From: DAIRET01 sp036795455
GTDB lineage: Bacteria; Bacteroidota; Ignavibacteria; Ignavibacteriales; Ignavibacteriaceae
Length of the DNA: 15,898 nt
Direction of reading: 5' to 3'
Assembly (NCBI GenBank): GCA_036795455.1
Contig: DAIRET010000056.1
Span: forward strand, 1 to 15,898
This document shows, one piece after another, positions 7,195 to 15,616 of the stretch. Each line of letters begins with the position of its first letter. The first letter of the stretch is position 1. A program made the position numbers and the translations under genes. The notes under the pieces are model-generated. The model made no database searches. It was not told the origin of the DNA and saw only the letters and a list, made by a program, of their open reading frames with translations.

Positions 7195-8052
7195 ATGCAC
7201 CAAATAAAACACGCTGAATTTTTAGCCCCCGATGTAAAAAAATTTGTTATCCACGCACCAAAAATCGCATTAAAAAGAAAAGCGGGACAATTTGTAATAG
7301 TACGCATTTCGGATCACGGTGAAAGGATTCCATTAACGATTGCAGACTCAAATAGTGAAGAAGGAACAATCACAATTATTGTTCAGGGTGTGGGTAAAAC
7401 AACAAAAGCAATCAATTCGTTAAACACGGGTGATTATTTTCTTGATGTTGTCGGTCCTCTCGGAAAGCCGTCGCATATCGAAAAGTTCGGGACGGCAGTT
7501 AGTATCGGCGGCGGAGTAGGAACTGCAATAGCATACCCGACGGCAGTTGCATTAAAGCAGGCGGGGAACAAAACAATATCGATTATCGGAGGAAGAAACA
7601 AAGAGCTCGTTATCCTTGAAAATGAAATGAGACAGGTTGCCGATCAAGTTTATATTACAACGGACGACGGCAGTTACGGCTCCAAAGGATTGGTAACCGA
7701 CAAACTGAAAGAGTTAATTGATTCGGGAGAGAAAATAGATTTCGTTCTTGCTATCGGTCCAATCCCGATGATGCGTGCAGTTGCAGAAACAACCAGACCA
7801 TACGGAATACAAACCGTAGTAAGTTTGAATCCAGTAATGGTGGATGGAACCGGGATGTGCGGCGGTTGCCGTGCTACAGTTGATAATAAAACTGTTTTCG
7901 TTTGTGTTGACGGTCCCGAATTCGATGCACACAAAGTTGATTTCGAACTATTAATGAAACGGAATAGGACTTATAACATTGAAGAAAAGACTTCAATGCA
8001 TGAATATCAATGCAAACTTGAAAAAGCAATTGAAGAAGTTGAACAGAATTAA
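7195..8052 (+). CDS. nfnA: NfnA: small subunit of ferredoxin:NADP+ transhydrogenase
   Basis: A 285-residue cytosolic flavoprotein, subunit of the electron-bifurcating NADH-dependent reduced ferredoxin:NADP+ oxidoreductase. It carries FAD and a [2Fe-2S] cluster and binds NAD(H). An N-terminal ferredoxin-reductase beta-barrel (about 1-95) includes KAGQFVIV and the flavin motif RIPLTI (44-49). The nucleotide-binding part contains GGGVGTA (105-111). The C-terminal cluster segment has the Asp plus three Cys ligands known for the family: D217, C222, C225 and C237. An in-frame TAA at 7183-7185 leaves the ATG at 7195 as the only reasonable start; there is no clear Shine-Dalgarno sequence. nfnB follows after 34 nt in one operon. 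Older annotation calls this family sulfide dehydrogenase subunit or dihydroorotate dehydrogenase electron transfer subunit; the partner gene makes NfnA the better call. Confidence 0.9.
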   Translation: MHQIKHAEFLAPDVKKFVIHAPKIALKRKAGQFVIVRISDHGERIPLTIADSNSEEGTITIIVQGVGKTTKAINSLNTGDYFLDVVGPLGKPSHIEKFGTAVSIGGGVGTAIAYPTAVALKQAGNKTISIIGGRNKELVILENEMRQVADQVYITTDDGSYGSKGLVTDKLKELIDSGEKIDFVLAIGPIPMMRAVAETTRPYGIQTVVSLNPVMVDGTGMCGGCRATVDNKTVFVCVDGPEFDAHKVDFELLMKRNRTYNIEEKTSMHEYQCKLEKAIEEVEQN

Positions 8053-8086
8053 CAATCACATCTAAAACTGGTATAAAGGATTTTAC

Positions 8087-9514
8087 ATGAACGAAATTTC
8101 AAAAAAAGATAGGATGAAAATTCCGCGTCAACCGATGCCGGAACAACCGGGTATAGAAAGAATGAACAATTTCAAAGAAGTTAATCTCGGATTCACGGAA
8201 GAACTTGCAAGACTTGAAGCATTGCGTTGCATTCAATGCCCGAAACCGGTTTGCGTAGAAGGCTGCCCGGTGGGAGTAAAAATACAGGACTTCATTCAAT
8301 TAGTGGCGGATGGAGATTTCCTTGGTGCAGCAGCAAAAATAAAAGAAGATAATGTACTTCCTGCAATTTGCGGTAGAGTTTGTCCGCAGGAAGAACAGTG
8401 CGAAGTAAAATGTGTTATCGGTAAAAAAGGTGAACCGGTTGCAATCGGCAGACTTGAAAGATTTGTTGCAGATTACGAAAGAGAAACAGTCGGGATCAGA
8501 ACACCGGAAGTTAAACCGAAAACCGGGAAAAAAGTTGCAGTAGTCGGAAGTGGTCCCGCCGGATTAAGCTGTGCAGGTGATTTAATCCAGATGGGACATG
8601 AAGTTACAGTATTCGAAGCACTGCATGATATTGGTGGAGTATTGATTTACGGAATACCTGAATTCCGGCTCCCTAAAACAATTGTAAAAGCTGAAGTAGA
8701 TGCTTTAACCGCACTTGGAGTTGAATTCAAAACAAATGCGATTATCGGTATGACGGATACTGTGGATGAATTAATTGAAAACGGTTATGATGCAGTATTC
8801 CTTGCAGTCGGCGCCGGTCTCCCCTACTTTATGAACATCCCGGGAGAAAACTTAAACGGAGTCTATTCGGCAAACGAATTTCTTACCCGCGTAAACCTGA
8901 TGAAAGCATACCGCTTTCCTGAATATGATACGCCTGTATTCAATGTAAAAGATAAAAACGTTGCGGTATTCGGCGGCGGGAATACAGCAATGGATGCAGT
9001 CCGGACTTCAAAAAGGCTTGGAGCAAAAAATGCGTATATAATTTATCGCCGCTCAGAAGTTGAGATGCCCGCAAGAAAAGAAGAAGTTCATCACGCAAAA
9101 GAGGAAGGAATAGAATTTATTCTTCTTACAAACCCGCTCGAATTTATCGGCGATGAGAACGGCTGGTTAAAGTCAGTTAAACTTCAGAAAATGGAATTAG
9201 GTGAACCGGATGCATCCGGAAGACGCAGACCTGTCCCAATTCAAGGCTCGGAGTATGTACTTGATATCGATATGACTGTAGTGGCAATCGGTAACGGTTC
9301 AAACCCGATAATTCAAAAAACGACACCGGATTTACAGTTCAACAAATGGGGTAATATTCTTGTTGACCAAACTACAATGAAAACTTCTAAGAAAGGCGTA
9401 TTTGCAGGCGGTGATATTGTAACCGGCGGTGCTACAGTAATACTTGCAATGGGAGCAGGACGAACTGCATCGAAAGCAATAGATGAATTCTTTAAAAATC
9501 CGGAAAGCTGGTAG
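8087..9514 (+). CDS. nfnB: NfnB: large subunit of ferredoxin:NADP+ transhydrogenase
   Basis: A 475-residue flavoprotein of the glutamate-synthase small-chain (GltD-like) family. The N-terminal domain holds eight cysteines for two [4Fe-4S] clusters: C48, C51, C56, C60 and C95, C99, C105, C109. A Rossmann motif VVGSGPAG (152-159) binds FAD and a second one, GGGNTAMD (296-303), binds NADPH. FAGGDIVTGGATVILAMGAG near the C-terminus is the FAD-closing motif. With NfnA it couples NADH and reduced ferredoxin oxidation to NADP+ reduction, or the reverse, which balances redox carriers in anaerobic metabolism. Databases often label such proteins gltA or NADPH-dependent glutamate synthase; no large GltB chain is adjacent, and the nfnA neighbour argues for NfnB. 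AAAGGA precedes the ATG. Confidence 0.9.
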   Translation: MNEISKKDRMKIPRQPMPEQPGIERMNNFKEVNLGFTEELARLEALRCIQCPKPVCVEGCPVGVKIQDFIQLVADGDFLGAAAKIKEDNVLPAICGRVCPQEEQCEVKCVIGKKGEPVAIGRLERFVADYERETVGIRTPEVKPKTGKKVAVVGSGPAGLSCAGDLIQMGHEVTVFEALHDIGGVLIYGIPEFRLPKTIVKAEVDALTALGVEFKTNAIIGMTDTVDELIENGYDAVFLAVGAGLPYFMNIPGENLNGVYSANEFLTRVNLMKAYRFPEYDTPVFNVKDKNVAVFGGGNTAMDAVRTSKRLGAKNAYIIYRRSEVEMPARKEEVHHAKEEGIEFILLTNPLEFIGDENGWLKSVKLQKMELGEPDASGRRRPVPIQGSEYVLDIDMTVVAIGNGSNPIIQKTTPDLQFNKWGNILVDQTTMKTSKKGVFAGGDIVTGGATVILAMGAGRTASKAIDEFFKNPESW

Positions 9515-9556
9515 GATATTCCTTTCTAAATCCCCTTACTTCTCTTATTTTTGAAA

Positions 9557-9681
9557 GGGTTGTCGAAAAGATTTTGTGTTTTTTCTGCTTTACTATTTTT
9601 GCAGCGGAAAAAAGATTTTTCATTAAATATTTCTCGTTTATAAACTACAAAATCACTTAAGCAAAAATTAAATGACAACCC
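9557..9681. repeat. Nested inverted repeats between nfnB and purM
   Basis: Three pairs nest in the correct order. GGGTTGTC (9557-9564) pairs with GACAACCC (9674-9681), GATTTTGT (9570-9577) with ACAAAATC (9647-9654), and TTTTTTCTGC (9579-9588) with GCAGCGGAAAAAA (9601-9613, one bulge). The whole is 125 nt. It could be a small non-autonomous transposon (MITE) with terminal repeats or a structured RNA; no target duplication is evident. The inner hairpin may also act as a terminator for nfnAB. Confidence 0.5.
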
Positions 9682-9731
9682 CTACTTTTTTTACATTGCT
9701 ACCATAATCTATGACTTTAAGGAATAAATGA

Positions 9732-10727
9732 ATGAGTGAAACTTATAAATCCGCCGGAGTAAGTATTGAAGCCGGAGAAGAAACAGTTAAAAGAATAAAA
9801 GGACTTGCAAAGTCAACATTCAATAAAAATGTGCTGTCTGATATTGGAATGTTCGGCGGTTTTTTTGAAATAGATAAATCGGGATACAAAAATCCCGTGC
9901 TTGTATCAAGCGTTGATGGAGTAGGAACAAAATTAAAAATCGCTTTCATGATGAATAAGCACAACACAGTAGGACAGGATCTTGTTAATCACTGTGTTAA
10001 TGATATTGCCGTATGCGGAGCGAAACCATTATTTTTTCTCGACTATCTTGCAGTAGGAAAATTAAAACCCGACGTAGCTGAAAAAATAATAGAAGGGTTT
10101 GCAGTTGCATGTAAAGAAAACGGTTGTGCTTTAATCGGAGGCGAAACAGCCGAGATGCCGGGGTTTTATGCCGAAGATGAATATGATATTTCCGGGACAA
10201 TCGTTGGTGTTGTCGAAAAAGAAGAGATTATCAACGGTAAACATATTAGCAAGGGTGATAAGTTAATCGGATTTCCTTCAACCGGTTTGCATACAAACGG
10301 GTATTCGCTTGCACGAAAGGTTTTATTTCCAAAATATAAACCGGAAGATTTTAATGAATTGGTAAACAACACTATCGGCGAAGAGTTGCTTAAAGTACAC
10401 AAGTCTTACCTGCCGTTGATTCAAGACATGAAAAAACAATTTGTAATAAAGGGATTATCGCACATTACCGGCGGCGGAATAATAGGTAATACAATGCGGA
10501 TTATTCCTAAAGGTTTAAGTTTGAGTATCAACTGGGAAGCATGGGAAATTCCACCAATATTTAAATTGATTCAACAAACGGGAAGTATTGAAATAAACGA
10601 GATGCGTGAAGTGTTTAATCTCGGAATCGGATTGATTGCAATAGTCTCTAAAGACGAAAGCGAAAAATTAATTGAGTATTGTAATTCCAAAAGCGAAAAA
10701 GCAATATTAATGGGAGAAGTTGTTTAG
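9732..10727 (+). CDS. purM: Phosphoribosylformylglycinamidine cyclo-ligase (AIR synthetase)
   Basis: A 331-residue cytosolic enzyme that converts formylglycinamidine ribonucleotide and ATP to aminoimidazole ribonucleotide, the fifth step of de novo purine synthesis. Family motifs are present in order: the start SAGVSIEAG (7-15), DGVGTK (62-67), GQDLVNHCVNDI (81-92) and GGETAEMPG (136-144), then SHITGGGI and FNLGIG towards the C-terminus. The length is close to the usual 340-350. The ATG is preceded by AAGGAA. No other purine gene is in the window; the following gene begins 2 nt after the stop, so they are translated from a shared message although their functions look unrelated. Confidence 0.95.
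   Translation: MSETYKSAGVSIEAGEETVKRIKGLAKSTFNKNVLSDIGMFGGFFEIDKSGYKNPVLVSSVDGVGTKLKIAFMMNKHNTVGQDLVNHCVNDIAVCGAKPLFFLDYLAVGKLKPDVAEKIIEGFAVACKENGCALIGGETAEMPGFYAEDEYDISGTIVGVVEKEEIINGKHISKGDKLIGFPSTGLHTNGYSLARKVLFPKYKPEDFNELVNNTIGEELLKVHKSYLPLIQDMKKQFVIKGLSHITGGGIIGNTMRIIPKGLSLSINWEAWEIPPIFKLIQQTGSIEINEMREVFNLGIGLIAIVSKDESEKLIEYCNSKSEKAILMGEVV
10712..10719 (+). promoter_or_regulatory. Ribosome binding site supporting a GTG start at 10729
   Basis: GGGAGAAG lies inside the end of purM, 9 nt before GTG at 10729. A TTG at 10720 is in the same frame but would sit directly against this site, so the GTG is preferred. Confidence 0.55.
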
Positions 10728-10728
10728 A

Positions 10729-11718
10729 GTGAATACAAGGAGAACGATTATACTTTTTCTCATCCTGCTTATTCAAACTGGGTTTTCACAGAATAAAATA
10801 CTGTTCACTTATGTCGATTACAAAAACGATGAAGTGCGAGCTGCAATTTCGGATGACGACGGTGAGAACAAAATAGACATCGGATTTAACCGCACATACC
10901 TGCCGGTTTGGTTCAGTAATAAAATAATCTATAATAGTGCAAATCTTATCTGGGTATGCGATTCACACGGAGACGACCTCACGAAAATAGCTCCAGGTTT
11001 TAGGGCATCCACCAGTAAAAATCACAGCATGTTCGCATTCTACAACCAGGACGGTATTGCGGTTTACGACAGCAGCGGGAAGCTATTTAAACAAGTCTCT
11101 GTAGACCCATGGACAGAAGTTACAATCACATGGATGAAGAATGATTCGGTTATTTCATTTTATGATATTGAAAAGCAAACTTGCTATTTGTTTAATTTAT
11201 ACATGGACAGCATCTACATTTTCGGCAAGAATATTTATCATCCGCTTGAACAAAACAACGGCGGAAAAATTCTTTATAATAAACAGCTTGAGAATGGGAC
11301 TTATTCTGTTTTTATAACGGACAGCAGTACATCAACAAGTGATGATTACCAACTAACACTTCCGGATGAAATGTGTGTGGTTCCCCATTGGAGCAACGAC
11401 GGTAACAAATTAGCATTTTTAAGAATTAAACCGGATTCACTTCAAACAATTGAGTCCGATATGTTTTTAGCGGATTTAATTTTATACGACATTACAATCA
11501 ACAAATTTTTTCTGCTTGCCAATGATGCCGGATTTACCGACCAGGCTTATCCCCAGTTCACTTTTGATGAAACCGATCAATTTATTTTTTACACAGCAAT
11601 CCATCAAAACGGAAACGGGTATATCAGAAAAATTAATGTAGACTCTTCAGAAATTATAACAATTACAAAAGATTTTAGAACCGATGAAAGATTACCTTTA
11701 TTCAAATCTCTTAAATAA
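10729..11718 (+). CDS. Exported TolB/PD40-like beta-propeller protein
   Basis: A protein of about 329 residues. I place the start at GTG 10729, since GGGAGAAG stands 9 nt upstream and the next codons are basic (NTRR), giving a clean signal peptide up to GFSQ. An in-frame TTG at 10720 would add three residues. The mature part shows WD40-like/PD40 propeller blades: VPHWSNDGNKLAFLRI near 218-233 and YPQFTFDETDQFIFYTAI near 274-291. Weaker blades such as LPVWFSNKIIY and MFAFYNQDGIAVYDSSG lie earlier. Such propellers bind proteins or peptidoglycan-associated factors in the periplasm; no catalytic motif is seen. It starts 2 nt after purM and its 3' end overlaps the next gene by 35 nt, so the two envelope proteins are probably made together. 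The specific function is unknown. Confidence 0.75.
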   Translation: MNTRRTIILFLILLIQTGFSQNKILFTYVDYKNDEVRAAISDDDGENKIDIGFNRTYLPVWFSNKIIYNSANLIWVCDSHGDDLTKIAPGFRASTSKNHSMFAFYNQDGIAVYDSSGKLFKQVSVDPWTEVTITWMKNDSVISFYDIEKQTCYLFNLYMDSIYIFGKNIYHPLEQNNGGKILYNKQLENGTYSVFITDSSTSTSDDYQLTLPDEMCVVPHWSNDGNKLAFLRIKPDSLQTIESDMFLADLILYDITINKFFLLANDAGFTDQAYPQFTFDETDQFIFYTAIHQNGNGYIRKINVDSSEIITITKDFRTDERLPLFKSLK

Positions 11719-14158
11719 GTTTTTTCTTATCTGCTTCCTCCCTTTACTTTTTTCAGGGTGTAGTAAATCCCCTATGGAACTTAGGGATGAATCGATCAAA
11801 TATTTCGATAATGCAATTGATTATTACGAGCGTGGTTACCTGAAAAATGCAGCTAACCTTTTTAATGAAGTTATTAAAATAGAAAACGAGTTAAAACTTT
11901 CGGACAAAAGCGGTGATTGCTATTTGTACCTTGGCTTGATTTCATTTGAAAACAGTGATTATGTAACTGCCGTCTCTCACTACGAAAAAGCTAAAGAGTT
12001 ATTCAAGAGTAAATTCAATAGAAGAAGCCAGGGGATGGCTGATAATAATATCGGGAACATTTACGCCAGCCTCGGGAATATTACAAAAGCATTGGAAAGC
12101 TACCGCTCCGCACTTTTAACAGGACAGATATCTGCCGACAAAGAGGGCGAGGCAATCGCTTTAATGAACATCGGAAGCCTATTCCTTGAGAATAAAGAAT
12201 TCAAATCAGCTTTCGAGTATTTCAACCGGGCATATAATAATTACGAGATAATCGGGAGTCTAGACGGTGAACTTGCTGCGACAATCAAAATCGGTGAATC
12301 GTTTTTGAGATACGGCTCTTATACGGACGCATTAAACACATTTAACTCGGCTTATACTCTATCCGAAGAGCTTTCTTTGAAATTCCAATCAACAGAAATC
12401 TTAAATTATCTCGGTATTATTTATTTCAAAAACGGAAACTACTCCGATGCTCTTACAATCCTGAACTCAGCTCTTTCACAGGCAAAAATTGTAGAAGATA
12501 TAGTTCTGGAGTCTGTTATACTAAATAACATTGCGGACGTTTATCTCCGCCAGTTTGATTATACTCAAGCTATTAATTTCTACAAGGAATCATTAATTCA
12601 AAATGGAAAAAGCGGTAATGGAGTGATCTCTTCGTTTATATCTTTAAAACTTGCTTCGGCACAGTACCTTAAAGGATTGCTTGAAGAGGATAAAGAACTA
12701 CTTGATGAAGCTAAAGATTCATTTGAAGATATTGCCGCCGATTTTGAAAAGATTTCTTACCAACCCGGCAAATTAAATGCTTTATCCGGGCAGATGATAT
12801 GCGAATTGGAGTTGAACAATAAGAAAGAAGCCGTCTCTTTAGCATCAACAATAATTACTCTATTGGTTGATAATTCACCATCATTAAAAAATAAATACTC
12901 CGAGTTATTGTGCCTCTCCCCCGATGTTTTCAACTATAATGATCTTTACCGGGTACTTATTTCAACAAAGGAATATAAAAAGGTTACGGAATATTCGGTT
13001 TTGTTTACGGGTTACCAGGTACGTGATTATGTTAATAGTTTAAACACGATACGGCAGAAAGATGTTAAACTTAACGAAGAAATTGAGAACATCCGGCTAA
13101 ATGTTAGAGAGAAAGACTTCTTACTGCTTGAACTAACAAACGAGCTTTCAAAAACCGGTTCAACTAAGAATGACACTAAAATTAAAAACATAAAAAACAT
13201 ACTGAAAGAGAAAAAGGAGCAGTTCAACAGCGATAAACTATTGGCTCATCTCTACTCCTTATACAATATTAAAGATTATACACTCTCTTCAATTCAAAAA
13301 AAGATTGGAGATAAAAAAGCATTACTTACTTTTTATATCGGCAAGGACACGCTTCATACTTTTATAATCGGGAAAACCGGGATTGAACATAAACAAACAT
13401 TCCTTTCGGAATCAGGATTAAAAGGACAGGTTTTTACATTATCGGGTGCTATAACAAACAACAATATAACTGAAGCCGAACCAATTCTAAAAGGATTGTA
13501 CGTAAGAGTATTCAAACCACTTGAGCAATCACTGAAAAAGTATAATGAGATTTTCATATTAACATTAAACGACCAATCAAGTTATTTGAACTATATTCCG
13601 TTCCATTCGCTTATTGATGAGAACTCGAAACCAATATCAGAAAAGTGGCAAGTGAAGTACTTCGGTGGTTTTAAGAGTAGTAGTAAATTCAAAGTCGGAA
13701 TGAACAGTGTGGCTATATTTGATTCACTGACTATTAAAGTTCCGAAAATACCTGAAGTTAAGTTTGAAAAAGCTTCCGACCAGACGAAGAGTAAACTTAT
13801 TGATGAACAATTTAGAAATTTATTTCTTTTTTCCGATGTTTTCTTCAGTATTGAAGAGCCGAACAATTCTTACTTAAAACTTAGTCCGGGGAACAATATT
13901 GAGAAGGATATTAAGATTTCGGAAATGAATTCACTTAGTACGGGTTCTATTAGCGTATTCAATTTTTATAGTGATAATTCGGCTGCCGGAAAACTGTTTA
14001 GTTTTCTTTTACCGGGAATCAACTCAATTACACTAACCCCGGTAAAGATAAGTGATGCGGATAGAGTTAAATTCATCGAGAACAAGTTTAACAAAACAAG
14101 CGATGATAATCGCGGCAGTTTAATTAACGCTGCATTCTATGATTTTGTTAAGTTTTAA
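11684..14158 (+). CDS. TPR lipoprotein with degenerate CHAT-like C-terminal domain
   Basis: An 824-residue lipoprotein. The signal peptide ends in the lipobox LFSGC, so C26 should be lipidated; this supports the ATG at 11684 despite its 35-nt overlap with the propeller gene. Tetratricopeptide repeats fill about 32-395, e.g. ADNNIGNIYASLGNITKALESY (119-140) and LNYLGIIYFKNGNYSDAL (240-257). A charged, probably coiled-coil region covers about 450-520. Residues about 545-820 resemble a CHAT caspase-like domain: ALLTFYIGKDTLHTFIIGKTG at the start, LNYIPFHSLID (635-645) matching the usual LPFEAL region, and LLPGINSITLTPVKISD (775-791) matching the AGA.SVV.SLW segment. The catalytic His and Cys expected between 710 and 765 are absent; the last cysteine is C410. 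It is probably a non-catalytic scaffold on the periplasmic face of the inner or outer membrane. Confidence 0.75.
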   Translation: MKDYLYSNLLNKFFLICFLPLLFSGCSKSPMELRDESIKYFDNAIDYYERGYLKNAANLFNEVIKIENELKLSDKSGDCYLYLGLISFENSDYVTAVSHYEKAKELFKSKFNRRSQGMADNNIGNIYASLGNITKALESYRSALLTGQISADKEGEAIALMNIGSLFLENKEFKSAFEYFNRAYNNYEIIGSLDGELAATIKIGESFLRYGSYTDALNTFNSAYTLSEELSLKFQSTEILNYLGIIYFKNGNYSDALTILNSALSQAKIVEDIVLESVILNNIADVYLRQFDYTQAINFYKESLIQNGKSGNGVISSFISLKLASAQYLKGLLEEDKELLDEAKDSFEDIAADFEKISYQPGKLNALSGQMICELELNNKKEAVSLASTIITLLVDNSPSLKNKYSELLCLSPDVFNYNDLYRVLISTKEYKKVTEYSVLFTGYQVRDYVNSLNTIRQKDVKLNEEIENIRLNVREKDFLLLELTNELSKTGSTKNDTKIKNIKNILKEKKEQFNSDKLLAHLYSLYNIKDYTLSSIQKKIGDKKALLTFYIGKDTLHTFIIGKTGIEHKQTFLSESGLKGQVFTLSGAITNNNITEAEPILKGLYVRVFKPLEQSLKKYNEIFILTLNDQSSYLNYIPFHSLIDENSKPISEKWQVKYFGGFKSSSKFKVGMNSVAIFDSLTIKVPKIPEVKFEKASDQTKSKLIDEQFRNLFLFSDVFFSIEEPNNSYLKLSPGNNIEKDIKISEMNSLSTGSISVFNFYSDNSAAGKLFSFLLPGINSITLTPVKISDADRVKFIENKFNKTSDDNRGSLINAAFYDFVKF

Positions 14159-14159
14159 T

Positions 14160-14191
14160 TTTGCCTCTTTCAAGGATTCTTTATAAGTTTG
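14160..14191 (+). promoter_or_regulatory. Bacteroidota-type promoter of the tatD-radical SAM gene
   Basis: TTTG (14160-14163), a 20-nt spacer, then TAAGTTTG (14184-14191), an exact match to the TTTG/TAnnTTTG pattern. The predicted start lies about 25 nt before the ATG at 14222. It begins just after the stop of the TPR gene. Confidence 0.65.
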
Positions 14192-14221
14192 AATTAGTTT
14201 TTATATAAATACGGACAAAAA

Positions 14222-15583
14222 ATGTTTATAGATACACATGCACATCTTTTCTTTCCAAATTATAACGATGATCTTCCCGGCGTAATTGAGAGAGCAAAAG
14301 CAGAAAAAGTAGATTATATTATTATTCCCTCGACAGACCTTGCAAGTGCAGCAGGTGCATTAAGTCTTGCAGACAAATACGATTTTATTTATGCCGCTAT
14401 CGGTATTCATCCGCACGATACTAAAGAATGGACACCGGAATTAATTCCACAGATAGCAGAACTTGCCAAACATAAAAAAGTAATCGCCATAGGTGAAATC
14501 GGGTTGGATTATCATTACGACTTTTCTCCAAAAGAGATGCAGATTGAAGCTTTCAAAGCACAACTTGATCTTGCACTAAGTCTTGATCTACCGGTGATTA
14601 TTCATAACCGGGAAGCCGATAACGATATGATGGAAATTATGCGGGATTACTCGGCAAGAGGTATCCGTGCACAGTTTCATTGTTATAACGGCTCGTTAAG
14701 CGATGCAAAAGAATTGATAAAATTAAATCATTTCATCTCTTTTACAGGAAACATTACATTCAAAAAAGCAGATTACTTACGGAACATCCTTAAGGGAATT
14801 TCACCCGAAGATATTTTACTTGAAACCGACTCCCCTTTTATGACACCGGTTCCGTTCAGAGGAAAAAGAAACGAACCTTCATATATTAAATTTATCGCTG
14901 AGAAGATTGCGGAGATTTATAATCTTGAAGTTGAAGAATTGGCAAGGATAACAACCGGAAATGTATATAAATTGTTTGGTATAGGTAAGACTAATTCAAT
15001 TAGTTTTACATATAAAATTAGAGACTCTTTATATATTAATGTAACCAATAGATGTAATGCAGAATGTGTTTTCTGCGATAGGAAACGGGAAGCTGTAATA
15101 AGCGGTTATAATTTGAAAATGAACAAATCGGAAGAACCTCCGGCGTCCAAGTATATTGAACAAATCGGCGACCCGAAACATTATAAAGAAATTGTCTTTT
15201 GCGGTTACGGTGAACCTACAATTAGATGGGATGTAGTTAAAGAAATCGCCGCTTATGTTAAAAAGAATGGTGGTTCAACAAGGCTTAACACTAATGGACA
15301 CGGAAGTGCAATAAACAAGCGGGATATAACCCCGGAACTTGAAGGATTGATCGATATTGTTTCAATAAGTCTGAACACAACGGATTCACAAAAGTATTCG
15401 GAAATAATGGGACTTAAACCTGAATATTTTTATGAAATGATAAACTTTGCGAAGAAGGCAAAGCAATTCGTTAAAAAAGTTGTAATGACTGCCGTAACTC
15501 TTGACGAAATTGATATTCCGGCAGTTCAAAAATTTGCAGAAGAAGAAATAGGTGTTGACTTCAGGGCAAGACCATATTTTTAA
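14222..15583 (+). CDS. TatD-family metal-dependent DNase fused to a radical SAM domain
   Basis: A 453-residue cytosolic fusion. Residues 1-255 are a complete TatD-type metallohydrolase with all metal ligands visible: DTHAH (H6, H8), GEIGLD (E92), IIHNR (H128), FHCY (H153) and ETDSP (D203). TatD proteins are Mg-dependent 3'-5' exonucleases linked to DNA repair and nucleic acid turnover. After a short linker, residues 265-453 form a radical SAM domain: the cluster motif CNAECVFC (C278, C282, C285) and the SAM-binding GYGEPT (328-333). Radical SAM proteins associated with TatD, next to it or fused, are a known family (TatD-linked radical SAM), but their substrate is unknown. The fusion reads in a single uninterrupted frame. 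Its own promoter lies upstream; a PBP4-like gene follows after 33 nt. Confidence 0.88.
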   Translation: MFIDTHAHLFFPNYNDDLPGVIERAKAEKVDYIIIPSTDLASAAGALSLADKYDFIYAAIGIHPHDTKEWTPELIPQIAELAKHKKVIAIGEIGLDYHYDFSPKEMQIEAFKAQLDLALSLDLPVIIHNREADNDMMEIMRDYSARGIRAQFHCYNGSLSDAKELIKLNHFISFTGNITFKKADYLRNILKGISPEDILLETDSPFMTPVPFRGKRNEPSYIKFIAEKIAEIYNLEVEELARITTGNVYKLFGIGKTNSISFTYKIRDSLYINVTNRCNAECVFCDRKREAVISGYNLKMNKSEEPPASKYIEQIGDPKHYKEIVFCGYGEPTIRWDVVKEIAAYVKKNGGSTRLNTNGHGSAINKRDITPELEGLIDIVSISLNTTDSQKYSEIMGLKPEYFYEMINFAKKAKQFVKKVVMTAVTLDEIDIPAVQKFAEEEIGVDFRARPYF

Positions 15584-15616
15584 ATAATCATTTTTATAAT
15601 CTAACAAAGGCAGATA

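Noticed and set aside
8087..9514. Annotation as glutamate synthase small subunit (gltD)
   Set aside because: No large GltB subunit is adjacent and an nfnA partner is, with both in one operon.
9573..9601. TTTG-N17-TATTTTTG as a promoter for purM
   Set aside because: The spacer is shorter than in the two better sites, it lies 130 nt from the gene, and it falls inside the nested inverted repeats, so chance in T-rich DNA is likely.
10720..10728. TTG start for the propeller protein
   Set aside because: It overlaps purM and sits immediately after the ribosome-binding sequence, leaving no spacing; GTG at 10729 fits better.
13591..13866. 91-codon minus-strand reading frame inside the TPR/CHAT-like gene
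   Set aside because: It lies wholly within a well-supported plus-strand gene, and its composition mirrors the complement of that gene. There is no domain signature.
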